Assembly (NCBI RefSeq): GCF_003206615.1
Contig: NZ_PZJW01000006.1
Location: 62,001 to 126,000, forward strand
DNA length: 64,000 nucleotides
DNA from: Salinicola acroporae
Lineage (GTDB): Bacteria; Pseudomonadota; Gammaproteobacteria; Pseudomonadales; Halomonadaceae
Reading direction: 5' to 3'
Shown: positions 29,281-38,807 of the stretch, one piece after another
How the letters are laid out: every line of letters starts with the position of its first letter
Numbering within the stretch: position 1 is the first letter of the stretch
Position numbers and translations under genes: made by a program
Notes under the pieces: model-generated
Told to the model about the DNA's origin: nothing
Databases searched by the model: none
Seen by the model: the letters and a program-made list of their open reading frames with translations, nothing else

Positions 29281-29796
29281 ATGCCATTACTCGACAGCTT
29301 CATGGTCGACCACACCAAGATGAATGCACCGGCGGTGCGGGTCGCCAAACAGATGAAGACGCCGGGCGGTGACAACATCACCGTCTACGACCTGCGCTTC
29401 TGCATTCCCAACGAAGAGATTCTGTCCGAGCGGGGCATTCACACCCTCGAGCATCTCTTCGCGGGTTTCATGCGCCAGCATCTCAATGGCGACGGCGTCG
29501 AGATCATCGACATCTCGCCGATGGGCTGCCGTACCGGGTTCTACATGAGCCTGATCGGACAGGTCGACGAAGCCACCGTGGGCGCGGCCTGGAACGCCGC
29601 GATGGAAGACGTGCTGGCGCTGAGGGACCAGAAGTCGATTCCCGAACTCAACATCTATCAGTGTGGCACGGCGGAGATGCACTCCCTCGATGAAGCGCAG
29701 CAGATCGCCAGGAACGTGACCACCCGCGGGATCGGCGTCAACTCCAACAGCGAACTCAAGCTGACCGAGGAGTTTCTCGCCGCCCACGGGACGTGA
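29281..29796 (+). CDS. luxS: S-ribosylhomocysteine lyase (AI-2 precursor synthase)
   Basis: Cleaves S-ribosylhomocysteine to homocysteine and DPD, the precursor of autoinducer-2, in the activated methyl cycle. The 171 residues carry the metal ligands H54, H58 (HTLEH) and C128 (YQCGT), the catalytic C83 (MGCRTGFYM), and E57. An AAGGAGG ribosome site precedes the ATG, and a strong terminator closes it, so it is monocistronic. No lsr uptake or luxPQ receptor gene is nearby, so a purely metabolic role is possible. Confidence 0.98.
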   Translation: MPLLDSFMVDHTKMNAPAVRVAKQMKTPGGDNITVYDLRFCIPNEEILSERGIHTLEHLFAGFMRQHLNGDGVEIIDISPMGCRTGFYMSLIGQVDEATVGAAWNAAMEDVLALRDQKSIPELNIYQCGTAEMHSLDEAQQIARNVTTRGIGVNSNSELKLTEEFLAAHGT

Positions 29797-29842
29797 CGAG
29801 CTCGCCTTCCGGCCCGTCGCGAGAGTGCTGACAACGTATCGG

Positions 29843-29870
29843 ACCCGCAGCCCTGGCTGCGGGTTTTTTC
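29843..29870 (+). terminator. Intrinsic terminator after luxS
   Basis: A 10-base inverted repeat (29843-29852 with 29855-29864) followed by six Ts. Confidence 0.9.
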
Positions 29871-29960
29871 GTCGGCGCGACCCGTCCGGAAGAACCTTTG
29901 GGGCAATCGGTGTCAAAACGTTACCCGATTGTTCGCCGTTCATCGCAGGGGGATTGACCA

Positions 29961-30422
29961 ATGCTCGATACCGTTCAGCAGTTCTTTCAACGCGTTCTCG
30001 CCACGCCGCAGTCCGACAGCCGAGACGTGATCACGACGCAACTGGCGGTCGCCGCGCTGTTGAGCGAGATTCTTCGCGCCGACTACGAAACCGATCCCGA
30101 AGAGCTGGCCATGTTGCGTCGGATGCTGATGACGCAGTTTTCGCTGGACGAGGTCGCCGTCGACGAACTGGTCGAGCAGGCGCAGCGGCAGGTCGATGAG
30201 GCCGTGGACCACTTTCAGTACGTCTCGCTGCTCAACGAGCGCTACGACTACGATCAGCGTGTCGCGCTGATTGCCGCGATGTGGCGTCTGGCCTACGCCG
30301 ACCATGAGCTGGCGGCCCTGGAGGAGCACCGGATTCGCCGCCTGGCCGATCTGCTCTATGTGACCCACAGTGACTTCATTCGCACCAAGCTGGCGGTGCA
30401 GGAGGAACTGAAGCGGGGGTGA
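29961..30422 (+). CDS. TerB-like helical protein
   Basis: A 153-residue, all-helical cytosolic protein of the TerB/tellurite resistance fold. The two acidic metal-site motifs are AALLSEILRADYETDPEE and AAMWRLAYADHELAALEEHRIRRLADLL. Members occur singly in many genomes and are not linked to tellurite resistance without other ter genes; none are here. It ends 7 bases from the stop of the convergent hydrolase gene, with no terminator between. Confidence 0.88.
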   Translation: MLDTVQQFFQRVLATPQSDSRDVITTQLAVAALLSEILRADYETDPEELAMLRRMLMTQFSLDEVAVDELVEQAQRQVDEAVDHFQYVSLLNERYDYDQRVALIAAMWRLAYADHELAALEEHRIRRLADLLYVTHSDFIRTKLAVQEELKRG

Positions 30423-30429
30423 CGGAAAT

Positions 30430-31509
30430 TCACTGGTCTTCCGCGGAGTCCTCGCGCGCCAGCACGCCGCTGGATTCGACCGCGCGACCGATGGCCTGGA
30501 AGGTGCGGTCGGCCTCCCGCCGCGAGGGCGCGCCGCGCAGGCAACTGACGACGACAACCGCACCCGGTGTCCCGGGGGCGAGGATGCCGGCATCGCAGAA
30601 GCGTGCATACTGGGTTCCGGTTTTCTGGGCAAAGGGCCACTGCCGCTGAAACCCGGCGGATAGGCGCCGATGGCCCGTGTCGGCGCGCTGCATGATCGAT
30701 AGCAGGGTGGCGGTGGCTGCGGCGGGCAGCGCCTCGCCCTTGCCGATCCTCTCCAGCATGTCCGCGTATCGATCCAGCCTACCCGAGTTGAGCCCTGTCG
30801 CGTAATAGCGCTGGTAGGCCGCGGCGAGATCGAGCGCTGGAAATTGCTCCCGTCGGCTATCGGTCAACTGGGCGAGCCGGGTCAGGCGCGGTTCGCCGAA
30901 GTCGGCCTGTCGCAGGTCGATCAGTTGCCTGCCGGTCAGCGATTGTGCCCTGGGCGTGAAGACGCCGTAGAGATGCCGCCTCACGTCGATCAGAGTGGTA
31001 ATCGGGCCGATTCCTTCGTCCATCAACGATCTCGCCCGGCGATTGACCGCTTCTAGTCCCACCCGTCTCATCAACATGTCGGTCGCGGTGTTGTCGCTGT
31101 CGATCAGCATTCGCTCGAGCAGGGTCCGCAGGGAGATCCTGGTGCCGGGAGCGGCCCAGTTGGTGGCGCCCGCGCCGTCGACGTAGTCGCTGGCGTGGAG
31201 TGTCATGGTGTCATCGAGATCGGCACCGTCCCTTGAGATCCGGTTGAGCAGCTCCACCGCCACCGGTACCTTGACCAGCGAGGCCCAATACCAGCGCTCC
31301 GCGTCGCGCCATCCGACTCGTTCTCCGTCATCGAGTCGACGAACGTGAACGCCTATCTCCCCGGTGCCCGTGCGGTCGTGATAGCGCTGATCGATCACCG
31401 CCAGCTGCTTCTCGATCCGAGCCTGCCAGGCGTCGGCCAAGGTCGGTGGCGCCCAGATCAGGACGCTGAGGCACCCGATCAGTACCCGTCGTCGGCGATG
31501 AGGGATCAT
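30430..31509 (-). CDS. Class A beta-lactamase-fold serine hydrolase
   Basis: A 359-residue exported protein (signal peptide about 1-25, ending LADA). The penicillin-binding/beta-lactamase motifs are S77-L-V-K80, S138-D-N140 and a KTGT near the C-terminus. The usual E166 omega-loop signature (ExxLN) of true class A enzymes is not obvious, so it may be a D,D-peptidase or esterase-like hydrolase and should not be read as proven drug resistance. Its ATG overlaps the stop of the upstream acyltransferase gene (ATGA), so both are translated together. Confidence 0.8.
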   Translation of the reverse strand: MIPHRRRRVLIGCLSVLIWAPPTLADAWQARIEKQLAVIDQRYHDRTGTGEIGVHVRRLDDGERVGWRDAERWYWASLVKVPVAVELLNRISRDGADLDDTMTLHASDYVDGAGATNWAAPGTRISLRTLLERMLIDSDNTATDMLMRRVGLEAVNRRARSLMDEGIGPITTLIDVRRHLYGVFTPRAQSLTGRQLIDLRQADFGEPRLTRLAQLTDSRREQFPALDLAAAYQRYYATGLNSGRLDRYADMLERIGKGEALPAAATATLLSIMQRADTGHRRLSAGFQRQWPFAQKTGTQYARFCDAGILAPGTPGAVVVVSCLRGAPSRREADRTFQAIGRAVESSGVLAREDSAEDQ

Positions 31510-32696
31510 GAAGCGCCCCGTCTCGATGTCAGCCAGTGGACCAGTCGGATCCATCCGGCCGTGGCGACGATCAGGGCCAGCGTCAGGCCGAGAGCCGTCG
31601 AGTAGTCGATGTTGTGCCAGTAGCCGAGCGCGATGCGGAACAGCAGGAAGATCACGCTGATATGGAAGATGAACGCCTGCAGGGCATCGCTGCCGATCAG
31701 GGTCACCGGCCTGAGCCATGTCGCCAGCGTCTTTCCGCCGACCACGGCGATTGCCAGCAGCGCCAGAGCCCCACCGACGCTGAACAGCATGAAGTCGAGG
31801 GCCGGCGGGTGCTTTCCAACGTTACGGGCCAGGGCCGCAAGGGTGTCGTCGAGGGTGGGCAGCGCGAGCCAGAAGAACAGCGCGAACAGCGTTGTAGAGG
31901 CGACGACGAGCGAGGCGATCAGGACCCGTCGAACAGCGGGGCTGGCGAAGCCGTAGAGCATCCACTCCCCGATCAGCAGGCCCAGCAGTACCAGAGGGCC
32001 GCGGGTCAGCTGCCCCCAGACGTAGTAGTCCTGGTGCTCGACGACCAGCGCCTGTAGCTGCGGCAGCTCCCAGAAATCGAACTCGCGAGCGAGCCAGAGG
32101 CCGAATCCGGCCAGCAGGATCGGGCTGGCCAGTCGGAGCCAGCCGGGAAATCGCTTCCATGCGGAGAGGAACCACGGCATCCAGAGCAGGGCGATGGCGT
32201 AGAAACCGAGTATCTCGACGAAGCTCGGAAAGCGCTGGTACCGAAGCGCGTCGAGGATATCCGCCGTCGGATAGAGGTGGCTCATCTCGACGATCGTGAG
32301 GATCTTGTACCAGATCCAGACGACCACGCCCCGCTTGATCAGGCCCCAGCGTCGGCGTGGCCAGTCCGGCTCTCCCACGCGGGGCAGGAAGACCACGGCC
32401 AGGGCGATACCGAACACGATCACGAACAGCGAGGAGGAAAACTTGGTGACCAGATGAATCGGCACGATGCCCCAGTCGGGGAACTGATCGAATGGCAGCA
32501 GCCCCTTGATGCCGTGGCTCAGGATCATCAGCACGACGGCGAAACCACGGGCCAGGTCGATGGCGTCGATCCGGCCGTCGGCCATTGGCGCCGCGAACGG
32601 GGCTCGCCACCAGGGAGTGGCGGGCGAGGGCATTACGGCGGAAGAGGTCGCGGTGGCGTGAGCCGCGGATTGGCCAGCGAGCGTCGTGGGGCACAT
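31506..32696 (-). CDS. HGSNAT/DUF1624-type membrane acyltransferase
   Basis: A 396-residue polytopic protein with about ten hydrophobic helices. The segment RIDAIDLARGFAVVLMILSHGIKGLLPF near residue 42 matches the start of the heparan-alpha-glucosaminide N-acetyltransferase catalytic family, with the conserved Asp-x-x-Arg-Gly and the membrane His used for acyl transfer. Such proteins move acetyl or succinyl groups across the membrane onto glycans. The start could also be an internal ATG at 32584 (MADGRIDAID). Overlap with the serine hydrolase gene suggests a shared envelope or peptidoglycan task. Confidence 0.78.
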   Translation of the reverse strand: MCPTTLAGQSAAHATATSSAVMPSPATPWWRAPFAAPMADGRIDAIDLARGFAVVLMILSHGIKGLLPFDQFPDWGIVPIHLVTKFSSSLFVIVFGIALAVVFLPRVGEPDWPRRRWGLIKRGVVVWIWYKILTIVEMSHLYPTADILDALRYQRFPSFVEILGFYAIALLWMPWFLSAWKRFPGWLRLASPILLAGFGLWLAREFDFWELPQLQALVVEHQDYYVWGQLTRGPLVLLGLLIGEWMLYGFASPAVRRVLIASLVVASTTLFALFFWLALPTLDDTLAALARNVGKHPPALDFMLFSVGGALALLAIAVVGGKTLATWLRPVTLIGSDALQAFIFHISVIFLLFRIALGYWHNIDYSTALGLTLALIVATAGWIRLVHWLTSRRGAS

Positions 32697-32880
32697 CCCT
32701 GTGTCTCCAGGCTGTCACGGGGCGCCCGAGCGCGGGCGGGTCTCGGGTTACTCTACCACCTGCCCGCCGGTACTGCTGGCGTGGCGCGCCAGCAATTCCG
32801 ACCGCGCCGCTAGGGTATCGGCCCCACGTCTCGTTATACTGGGCGCCAAATCATGGTGTGACCGTTGCAAGGAGAGATTC

Positions 32881-33684
32881 GTGATCGAGGGCATCAAGCA
32901 TATCGTGGCCGTCGCTTCCGGCAAGGGCGGGGTCGGCAAGTCGACCGTCACCGCCAATCTGGCGCTGGCCATGGCGGCGGAGGGCTACCGCGTGGGCCTT
33001 CTCGACGCCGATATCTACGGTCCCAGCCAGGCCCGAATGCTGGGCCTGCCGGAGAATACCCGGCCCGAAGTGATCGACGAGAAGAGCATGAAGCCGGTGA
33101 TGGCGCACGGCATCCAGGCGATGTCGATGGCGTTCATGGTCGACATCAATCAGCCCATGGTGTGGCGGGGGCCGATGGTTTCCGGTGCCTTCCAGCAGTT
33201 GCTCAACCAGACGCTGTGGGACGATCTCGATTTTCTGTTCATCGACATGCCGCCGGGCACCGGCGACATCCAGTTGACGCTGGCGCAGAAGGTGCCGGTG
33301 GACGGCGCGGTGATCGTCACCACGCCGCAGGACATCGCGCTGCTCGACGCCCGCAAGGGCATCGAGATGTTTCGCAAGGTCAATGTGCCGGTGCTGGGCG
33401 TGGTCGAGAACATGAGCCTGCACACCTGTTCGAACTGCGGCCACAGCGAGCCGATCTTCGGTGCCGGTGGGGGCGAGCGCATTGCCGAGCAGTACGACAC
33501 CCAGTTGCTGGGCCAGCTTCCACTGCAGCTGTCGATCCGCGAGCAGGCCGATGGTGGCAAGCCCAGCGTGGTGGCCGAGCCGGATGGTGAGGTCGCCGCC
33601 ACGTTTCGTGCCATGGCGCGCGCGGTCGTCAGCGGTGTCGCCGGGCAGGATACCGGTGGGCCCTCGATCTCGTTCAGCGACTGA
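32881..33684 (+). CDS. apbC: Fe-S cluster carrier protein ApbC/Mrp
   Basis: A 267-residue MinD-like ATPase of the Mrp/NBP35 family that carries 4Fe-4S clusters to apo-proteins. It has a deviant Walker A (SGKGGVGKST), DADIYGPSQ, a switch DMPPGTGD, and the cluster-binding C-x2-C (CSNCGH). The N-terminal MIP18/DUF59 domain of longer homologues is absent. The start is GTG at 32881, preceded by AAGGAGAG. dcd follows on the same strand after 226 bases. Confidence 0.95.
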   Translation: MIEGIKHIVAVASGKGGVGKSTVTANLALAMAAEGYRVGLLDADIYGPSQARMLGLPENTRPEVIDEKSMKPVMAHGIQAMSMAFMVDINQPMVWRGPMVSGAFQQLLNQTLWDDLDFLFIDMPPGTGDIQLTLAQKVPVDGAVIVTTPQDIALLDARKGIEMFRKVNVPVLGVVENMSLHTCSNCGHSEPIFGAGGGERIAEQYDTQLLGQLPLQLSIREQADGGKPSVVAEPDGEVAATFRAMARAVVSGVAGQDTGGPSISFSD

Positions 33685-33869
33685 TCCCGGCCAGCGCACG
33701 AGCCGTCGCCAGCCTCGTTCGGACGGGGTTGGCGCGCGCCGCGGAGACGCGTCTTGCCGCCATTTTTCGCGGCCGGCCAGCCTGAATGCTGTTTTCGGAC
33801 GCGTCGTTTCCTTCACGGAAGCGGGCCGCTATCATGTCGCCCACCGAGAAGTTTCCCCGATGATTTCAT

Positions 33870-33886
33870 GACGTCGTGACGACGTC
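33870..33886. promoter_or_regulatory. Palindrome upstream of dcd
   Basis: Two 8-base arms, GACGTCGT and ACGACGTC, flank a single base, 24 bases before the dcd start. Its symmetry and place suggest an operator or a small leader hairpin; no regulator can be named. Confidence 0.35.
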
Positions 33887-33910
33887 TGCCCCTGTCTCAA
33901 GGACGCCTGC

Positions 33911-34477
33911 ATGAGCATTAAATCCGACAAGTGGATTCGCCGTATGGCGGAGCAGGAGGGCATGATCGAGCCGTTCGAAGCCGATCAGGTCCGCCACGTG
34001 AACAACCAGCGCGTGATCTCCTACGGCACTTCCAGCTACGGCTACGACGTGCGCTGCGCCGACGAGTTCAAGGTGTTCACCAATATCCACTCGGCGATTG
34101 TCGATCCCAAGGCGTTTGACGAGAAGAGTTTCGTCGATATCAAGGGCGATGCCTGCGTGATCCCCCCCAACTCGTTTGCCCTGGCGCGTACGGTGGAGTA
34201 TTTCCGTATTCCACGCAGCGTGCTAACGATCTGCCTGGGCAAGTCCACCTACGCGCGTTGCGGCATCATCGTCAACGTGACGCCGCTGGAGCCGGAGTGG
34301 GAAGGGCATGTCACCCTGGAGTTTTCCAATACCACCAATCTGCCGGCCCGTATCTACGCCAACGAAGGCGTGGCGCAGATGCTGTTTCTGGAGTCCGACG
34401 AGATCTGTGACGTTTCCTACAAGGATCGTGGCGGTAAGTACATGGGGCAGCGCGGCGTAACGCTACCGCGCACCTGA
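33911..34477 (+). CDS. dcd: dCTP deaminase
   Basis: Deaminates dCTP to dUTP, the main source of dTMP precursors in gammaproteobacteria. The 188 residues are the full length of the trimeric family. The glycine/serine nucleotide loop ([11 protein letters not shown]), the catalytic-Glu segment [17 protein letters not shown], and the C-terminal lid (YMGQRG) are all present. It is likely expressed downstream of apbC or from its own promoter near the palindrome at 33870. Confidence 0.97.
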   Translation: MSIKSDKWIRRMAEQEGMIEPFEADQVRHVNNQRVISYGTSSYGYDVRCADEFKVFTNIHSAIVDPKAFDEKSFVDIKGDACVIPPNSFALARTVEYFRIPRSVLTICLGKSTYARCGIIVNVTPLEPEWEGHVTLEFSNTTNLPARIYANEGVAQMLFLESDEICDVSYKDRGGKYMGQRGVTLPRT

Positions 34478-34478
34478 A

Positions 34479-34608
34479 AGAACTACCTGCGTTGACAATA
34501 CTGCGTCAAAAACGGCCTTAAAATGCTCATTTACAAACTCGTAAACTGCGCTTTTTCGGCCGTTTTCTCCTTGTCTTGCCTGCCTCGCTGACGTTCTTCG
34601 GTAGTTAG
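34479..34608. repeat. Nested inverted-repeat element (MITE- or REP-like)
   Basis: About 128 bases between dcd and the aldo/keto reductase form three nested inverted repeats: outer arms AACTACC (34481-34487) and GGTAGTT (34600-34606), middle arms AAAACGGCC (34509-34517) and GGCCGTTTT (34558-34566), and inner TTTAC (34530-34534) and GTAAA (34541-34545). The stretch is markedly more AT-rich than its surroundings. No ORF fits. It resembles short hairpin repeats scattered in marine gammaproteobacteria, from memory only; one copy is seen here. Confidence 0.6.
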
Positions 34609-34615
34609 TTGATTA

Positions 34616-35704
34616 TCATGAGGCCGAGCGGTCATCGGTGCGGTTCTTGATGGTCTCACCGAAGCCATCCAGGAACGGCTTTTCGGCCGGATCGAGGCGA
34701 TCCATGCCGGAGACCACCCGATGCCAGTAGGGGTAAAGCGGTGCTGGGCGGGTCAGCCGTTCGAGGCGCTGGTGCTCCTCCTGGCTCAGCTCGAGATCGG
34801 CGGCGGCGAGATTGTCGCGAAGGTGCTCCTCGCTGCGGGCGCCCACGATCAATGAAGTGACGCCCGGGCGATCCTTGAGCCAGGCGAGGCAGGCGCGCGG
34901 GATCGAGCAGTCGTGGGCCTCGCCGATGGCGGCCAGCGCCTCGATAATATCGTAGGCGCGCTCCATGTCGTGGATGTAGGGCTCCGGCCAGCCGTTGCCC
35001 TGGCGGGTGTCCGGCGGCGTGGGCTGGCCGCGACGGACCTTCCCGGTCAGAAAGCCTTCGCCCAGCGGCCCCCAGATCAGCGAACCAACGTTCTGGTCCA
35101 GCGCCAGCGGCATCAATTCGTACTCGGCTTCACGAGATTCCGGGGTGTAGTAGATCTGCTGGCTGATCGGCTTGTTGAAGCCGTGAAGTTCGGCCTTGCC
35201 GAGGGTCTTCATCATCTGCCAGCCGGTATAGTTGGAGGTGCCCCAGTAGCGTACCTTGCCGCTGGAGACCAGATGGTGCATCGCCTCCAGAGTTTCCTCG
35301 ATGGGGGTGACGCCATCCCAGTTGTGCAGTTGATAGAGATCGATATGGTCGGTGCCCAGCCGTTGGAGGCTGGCTTCGACGGCGCGAATCAGGTGGTAGC
35401 GCGAGGCGCCGCTGGCGTTGGGATCGTCGCCCAGCGGACTCCTGCCCTTGGTGGCGAGGATGATGTCGTTACGCTTGCTGCCAAGCGCCTTGCCAGTGAT
35501 CTCCTCGGCCAGGCCCAGCGAATAGAGATCGGCGGTATCGATCAGGTTGACGCCGGCATCGAAGGCGATGTCGAGCAGCTTCTTGGCACCCTTGACGTCG
35601 ACGCTCGCTGCCTTCTCGAAACCGTTGGCACCGCCGAAAGGCACCGTGCCCAGGGTCAACGTCGATACCATCAGACCAGAATTGCCCAGCGGACGATAAT
35701 CCAT
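34616..35704 (-). CDS. Aldo/keto reductase
   Basis: A 362-residue NADPH-dependent TIM-barrel oxidoreductase. The catalytic tetrad is in place: D and Y in IDTADLYSLG, K in LATKGRSPLG, and H in LYQLHNWDG. The C-terminal NADP-binding part (SLIVGARSEEHLRDNL) is typical of the general-stress/YajO/Tas-like group. The substrate is unknown. It stands alone, next to the repeat element at its 3' end. Confidence 0.93.
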   Translation of the reverse strand: MDYRPLGNSGLMVSTLTLGTVPFGGANGFEKAASVDVKGAKKLLDIAFDAGVNLIDTADLYSLGLAEEITGKALGSKRNDIILATKGRSPLGDDPNASGASRYHLIRAVEASLQRLGTDHIDLYQLHNWDGVTPIEETLEAMHHLVSSGKVRYWGTSNYTGWQMMKTLGKAELHGFNKPISQQIYYTPESREAEYELMPLALDQNVGSLIWGPLGEGFLTGKVRRGQPTPPDTRQGNGWPEPYIHDMERAYDIIEALAAIGEAHDCSIPRACLAWLKDRPGVTSLIVGARSEEHLRDNLAAADLELSQEEHQRLERLTRPAPLYPYWHRVVSGMDRLDPAEKPFLDGFGETIKNRTDDRSAS

Positions 35705-35853
35705 ATCGCTTCTCCTCCTTGGTTGCTGAAAGCTGCGCTGACGGAAATGAGAGTCGCCCGGCAGTGGGCCGGGCGCTGCAGGGTATCAGTCTGGCAAAGA
35801 TTGGCGTCAGGGCAAGCCTAGGAGAGAGGCCGGTGGCAACGGCATGGCTCGCA

Positions 35854-35872
35854 CGCGCCGGCATCCGGCGCG
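35854..35872 (-). terminator. GC hairpin after purN
   Basis: An 8-bp perfect stem (CGCGCCGG 35854-35861 with CCGGCGCG 35865-35872) lies 7 bases past the purN stop, without a T-run. It is a possible weak or Rho-assisted terminator. Confidence 0.3.
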
Positions 35873-35879
35873 CGCGGGC

Positions 35880-36632
35880 TCAGTCGTCGAGGTCTTCGTC
35901 GAGCTCTTCGGCGGCATCGGCATGGGACATGCGCAGACCGGTGGGCGGCAATGGCATGTTGTCCAGCGTCACCTTGCCGTCGGCCGACAGCTTGATTCGG
36001 CCTTCCAGGAACCAGCGTACCGCGATGGGATAGATCAGGTGCTCGCGGGCATGGACCTTCTCGATCAGGGCGTCGAGATCCTGCTCGGGCTCGACCTTGA
36101 CCACGGCCTGGATCACTACCGGCCCGCCATCTAGCTCTTCGGTGACGAAGTGCACGCTGACGCCATGCTCCGAAACGCCGTCCGCCAGCGCGCGCCGGTG
36201 CGTGTCCAGGCCCTGGTAGGCCGGCAGCAGCGAGGGGTGGATGTTGAGCATGCGCCCACGGTAGTGATCGACGAAAGCCGGCGTGAGAATACGCATGAAA
36301 CCCGCCAGCACCACCAGGTGCGGTTCGTGGCGGTCGATCACCTTGATCAGCGCGGCGTCGAAGGCTTCGCGGGAGTCATACTCACGGTGGGGCAGGGCCA
36401 CCGCGTCGACCCCGGCATCCCTGGCTCGCTTGAGCCCGTAGGCGTCGGCCTTGTTGGCGACCACGGCGACGATTTCGCCGCCACCGAGCTCCTCGTGCTG
36501 CTGGGCGTCCAGCAGCGCCTGCAGGTTGCTGCCGTTGCCGGAGATCAGTACCACCACCCGCGGCTTCTCGGCCGCGGCGGCCTCGAAGTCGTTCAACGTG
36601 TCGTGCTGTTGTGAAGGATAGTCACCGCTCAT
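35880..36632 (-). CDS. purN: Phosphoribosylglycinamide formyltransferase 1
   Basis: Transfers the formyl group of 10-formyltetrahydrofolate to GAR in purine synthesis. The core is complete: [14 protein letters not shown], the catalytic [12 protein letters not shown] (Asn, His), and [14 protein letters not shown] (Asp). At 250 residues it is longer than E. coli PurN (212). The extra parts are an N-terminal ~24-residue polar lead and an acidic C-terminal tail ([11 protein letters not shown]). It overlaps purM by ATGA, so the two are translationally coupled. Confidence 0.96.
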   Translation of the reverse strand: MSGDYPSQQHDTLNDFEAAAAEKPRVVVLISGNGSNLQALLDAQQHEELGGGEIVAVVANKADAYGLKRARDAGVDAVALPHREYDSREAFDAALIKVIDRHEPHLVVLAGFMRILTPAFVDHYRGRMLNIHPSLLPAYQGLDTHRRALADGVSEHGVSVHFVTEELDGGPVVIQAVVKVEPEQDLDALIEKVHAREHLIYPIAVRWFLEGRIKLSADGKVTLDNMPLPPTGLRMSHADAAEELDEDLDD

Positions 36633-37723
36633 GCCGGCAGGTTCTCCAGTTGGACGGCCTCGGCGCCGTCACCGCGGGCGACGATATCGCCCAGCCGATA
36701 GACCGTTTCCCCGCTGGCCTCGAGATGGGCGATGGCCTGGTCGACCTGGTCGCGGCCGACCGCGATGACCATGCCGATGCCGCAATTGAGTACCCGGTAC
36801 ATCTCACGCTCTTCCACGTTGCCCTGCTGCTGCAGCCAGTCGAAGATGGCCGGACGCTGCCAGCGGGTGACGTCGATCCGGGCCGCCAGATCGTCCGGCA
36901 GCACGCGTGGCACGTTCTCGAGCAGGCCGCCGCCGGTAATGTGAGAGAGGGCGTGCACGTCGACGCCGCTGGAGCGAATCAATGACAGCAGCGGCTTGAC
37001 GTAGATGCGGGTCGGCGCCATCAGCAGGTCGGCCAGCGGCTTGCCGTCGAGGGTCTCGTCGAGCTTGCCGCCACCGACCTCGAGGATCTTGCGGATCAGC
37101 GAGTAGCCGTTGGAGTGCGGTCCCGACGAGGCCAGCCCCAGCAGCACGTCGCCTTCGCCGACCTTGCTGCCGTCGAGAATCTCGGATTTCTCGACCACGC
37201 CTACGCAGAAGCCGGCCAGGTCGTAGTCGCTGCCCTCGTACATGCCCGGCATCTCCGCGGTCTCGCCGCCGACGAGCGCGCAGCCGGCCTGGCTGCAGCC
37301 CTCGCCGATACCGGTGACCACGTCGGCGGCGATATCGACGTCCAGCTTGCCGGTGGCGTAATAGTCGAGGAACTGCAGGGGTTCGGCACCGGCGACGATC
37401 AGGTCGTTGACGCACATGGCGACGAGATCGATACCGATGGTGTCGTGTCGGCCCAGATCCATGGCGAGGCGCAGCTTGGTGCCGACGCCGTCGGTTCCGG
37501 AGACCAGTACCGGCTGGCGGTAGCCACTGGGAATTTCACACAGTGCGCCGAAGCCGCCGAGCCCACCCATGACTTCCGGACGCGAGGTGCGCTTGGCGAC
37601 GCCCTTGATTCTCTCGACCAGCGCATTGCCGGCATCGATGTCGACGCCGGCGTCACGATAGGTCAAGGAATGCCGGCCAGACGAACCGGGCGCGTTCGGA
37701 GTGTCGGAAGAGGAGCGCGTCAT
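36629..37723 (-). CDS. purM: Phosphoribosylformylglycinamidine cyclo-ligase (AIR synthetase)
   Basis: Closes the imidazole ring of AIR, the step after FGAM synthetase in purine synthesis. The 364 residues show [66 protein letters not shown] and [16 protein letters not shown] 37723 is chosen because purM homology starts shortly after; the open frame upstream reads as non-coding. About the first 20 residues ([13 protein letters not shown]) are a polar extension. Confidence 0.97.
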   Translation of the reverse strand: MTRSSSDTPNAPGSSGRHSLTYRDAGVDIDAGNALVERIKGVAKRTSRPEVMGGLGGFGALCEIPSGYRQPVLVSGTDGVGTKLRLAMDLGRHDTIGIDLVAMCVNDLIVAGAEPLQFLDYYATGKLDVDIAADVVTGIGEGCSQAGCALVGGETAEMPGMYEGSDYDLAGFCVGVVEKSEILDGSKVGEGDVLLGLASSGPHSNGYSLIRKILEVGGGKLDETLDGKPLADLLMAPTRIYVKPLLSLIRSSGVDVHALSHITGGGLLENVPRVLPDDLAARIDVTRWQRPAIFDWLQQQGNVEEREMYRVLNCGIGMVIAVGRDQVDQAIAHLEASGETVYRLGDIVARGDGAEAVQLENLPA

Positions 37724-38017
37724 GGGAGGACCTTTCTGAATGGGGATGATGTTCGGCGGGGCGCATTGTAGCATTGCTTCATTGAGGGAACAGCCGAAGG
37801 GCGACGAGAGCGCGATGACAACACTGCAAATCTGGAGCGTGATCGGGGGCGCGCCGGCGATCTGGCTGTCTGCCCTGCCGGAGCCGGTCTCCCCGCCGGC
37901 GTGCGATGGTGCGATCGGTAGAATCGTCGTTGCCGCCATGGGCGGGCCGTTGCCGCTTCGTGGCCGGGCGAGAAACGTCCACGTCGCCCGGGGCCCAAGC
38001 TGGGGGAGTGGATCCGC

Positions 38018-38719
38018 ATGAGCGTCGGGCCGTCACAACTCCCGCTGGGGGTCGGTCTTCGCGATGATGCGACGCTCGCCAACTACCTGCCTGGCGACAA
38101 TGCGTCGCTGGTGTCGCACCTGACAGGACAACTGCAGGAGGGTGGGGAGTCGTTCCTCTACCTGTGGGGCGGCGAGGGCGTGGGTTGCAGCCACCTGCTG
38201 CAGGCGGCCTGCCACCAGGCGGATGCCCAGGGCAAGCGCGCGCTCTATCTGCCACTGGATACGCTGGGACACTTCCCGCCCGACATTCTCGAAGAGCCGG
38301 AACGGCTCGATCTGCTGGCCATCGATGACCTGCAACTGGTGGTGGGGCGCAAGCGCTGGGAAGAGGCGCTGTTCCACGGTTTCAATCGCTTGCGCGATGC
38401 CGGCAAGCGGCTGGTGATCGCTGCCGACCGCTCGCCGCGCCAACTCGAGGTCAAGCTGCCGGACCTGGCTTCTCGCCTGAGTTGGGGGATGGTGTTCCAT
38501 GTCCAGCCGCTGGACGACGTCCAGCGGCTGGCCGCTCTCCAGCTCCGGGCCAGGGTTCGCGGGATGGAACTGCCGGCGGAAGTGGGGCGGTATATCCTCC
38601 ATCGCGGGCCGCGCCAGCTCGACCCGCTGTTCGAGATTCTCTCGCGGCTCGACCGCGCGTCGCTGTCTGCCAAGCGCAAGCTGACCATTCCTTTCGTCAA
38701 GCAGGCGCTGGAGTGGTGA
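38018..38719 (+). CDS. hda: DnaA regulatory inactivator Hda
   Basis: A 233-residue AAA+ protein that, with the sliding clamp, stimulates ATP hydrolysis on DnaA to stop re-initiation. The N-terminal QLPLGVGL matches the clamp-binding QL-P-L/F motif. The Walker A-like [11 protein letters not shown] lacks the standard Lys, as in Hda. Walker B is LLAIDDLQ, and the C-terminal [21 protein letters not shown] box is conserved with DnaA. It is divergent from purM, the same neighbourhood as in Pseudomonas. Confidence 0.95.
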   Translation: MSVGPSQLPLGVGLRDDATLANYLPGDNASLVSHLTGQLQEGGESFLYLWGGEGVGCSHLLQAACHQADAQGKRALYLPLDTLGHFPPDILEEPERLDLLAIDDLQLVVGRKRWEEALFHGFNRLRDAGKRLVIAADRSPRQLEVKLPDLASRLSWGMVFHVQPLDDVQRLAALQLRARVRGMELPAEVGRYILHRGPRQLDPLFEILSRLDRASLSAKRKLTIPFVKQALEW

Positions 38720-38807
38720 GCCGGCCCGCGCGGCCGGCGTCCCGTAGCGCCCACCTCTGACACCAATACCGGGCCCCGGTAGCGGGTATTCGACTCAAGG
38801 ATTCATC

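Noticed and set aside
30430-31509. Antibiotic resistance beta-lactamase
   Set aside because: The SxxK, SDN and KTG motifs exist, but the deacylating Glu motif is not evident and the protein is large, so drug resistance cannot be claimed.
37740-38021. 93-codon frame before hda, overlapping its start by 4 bases
   Set aside because: The ATGA overlap is attractive, but the residues look random, no ribosome site was seen, and the minus strand is equally open, so it is probably the purM/hda divergent promoter region.
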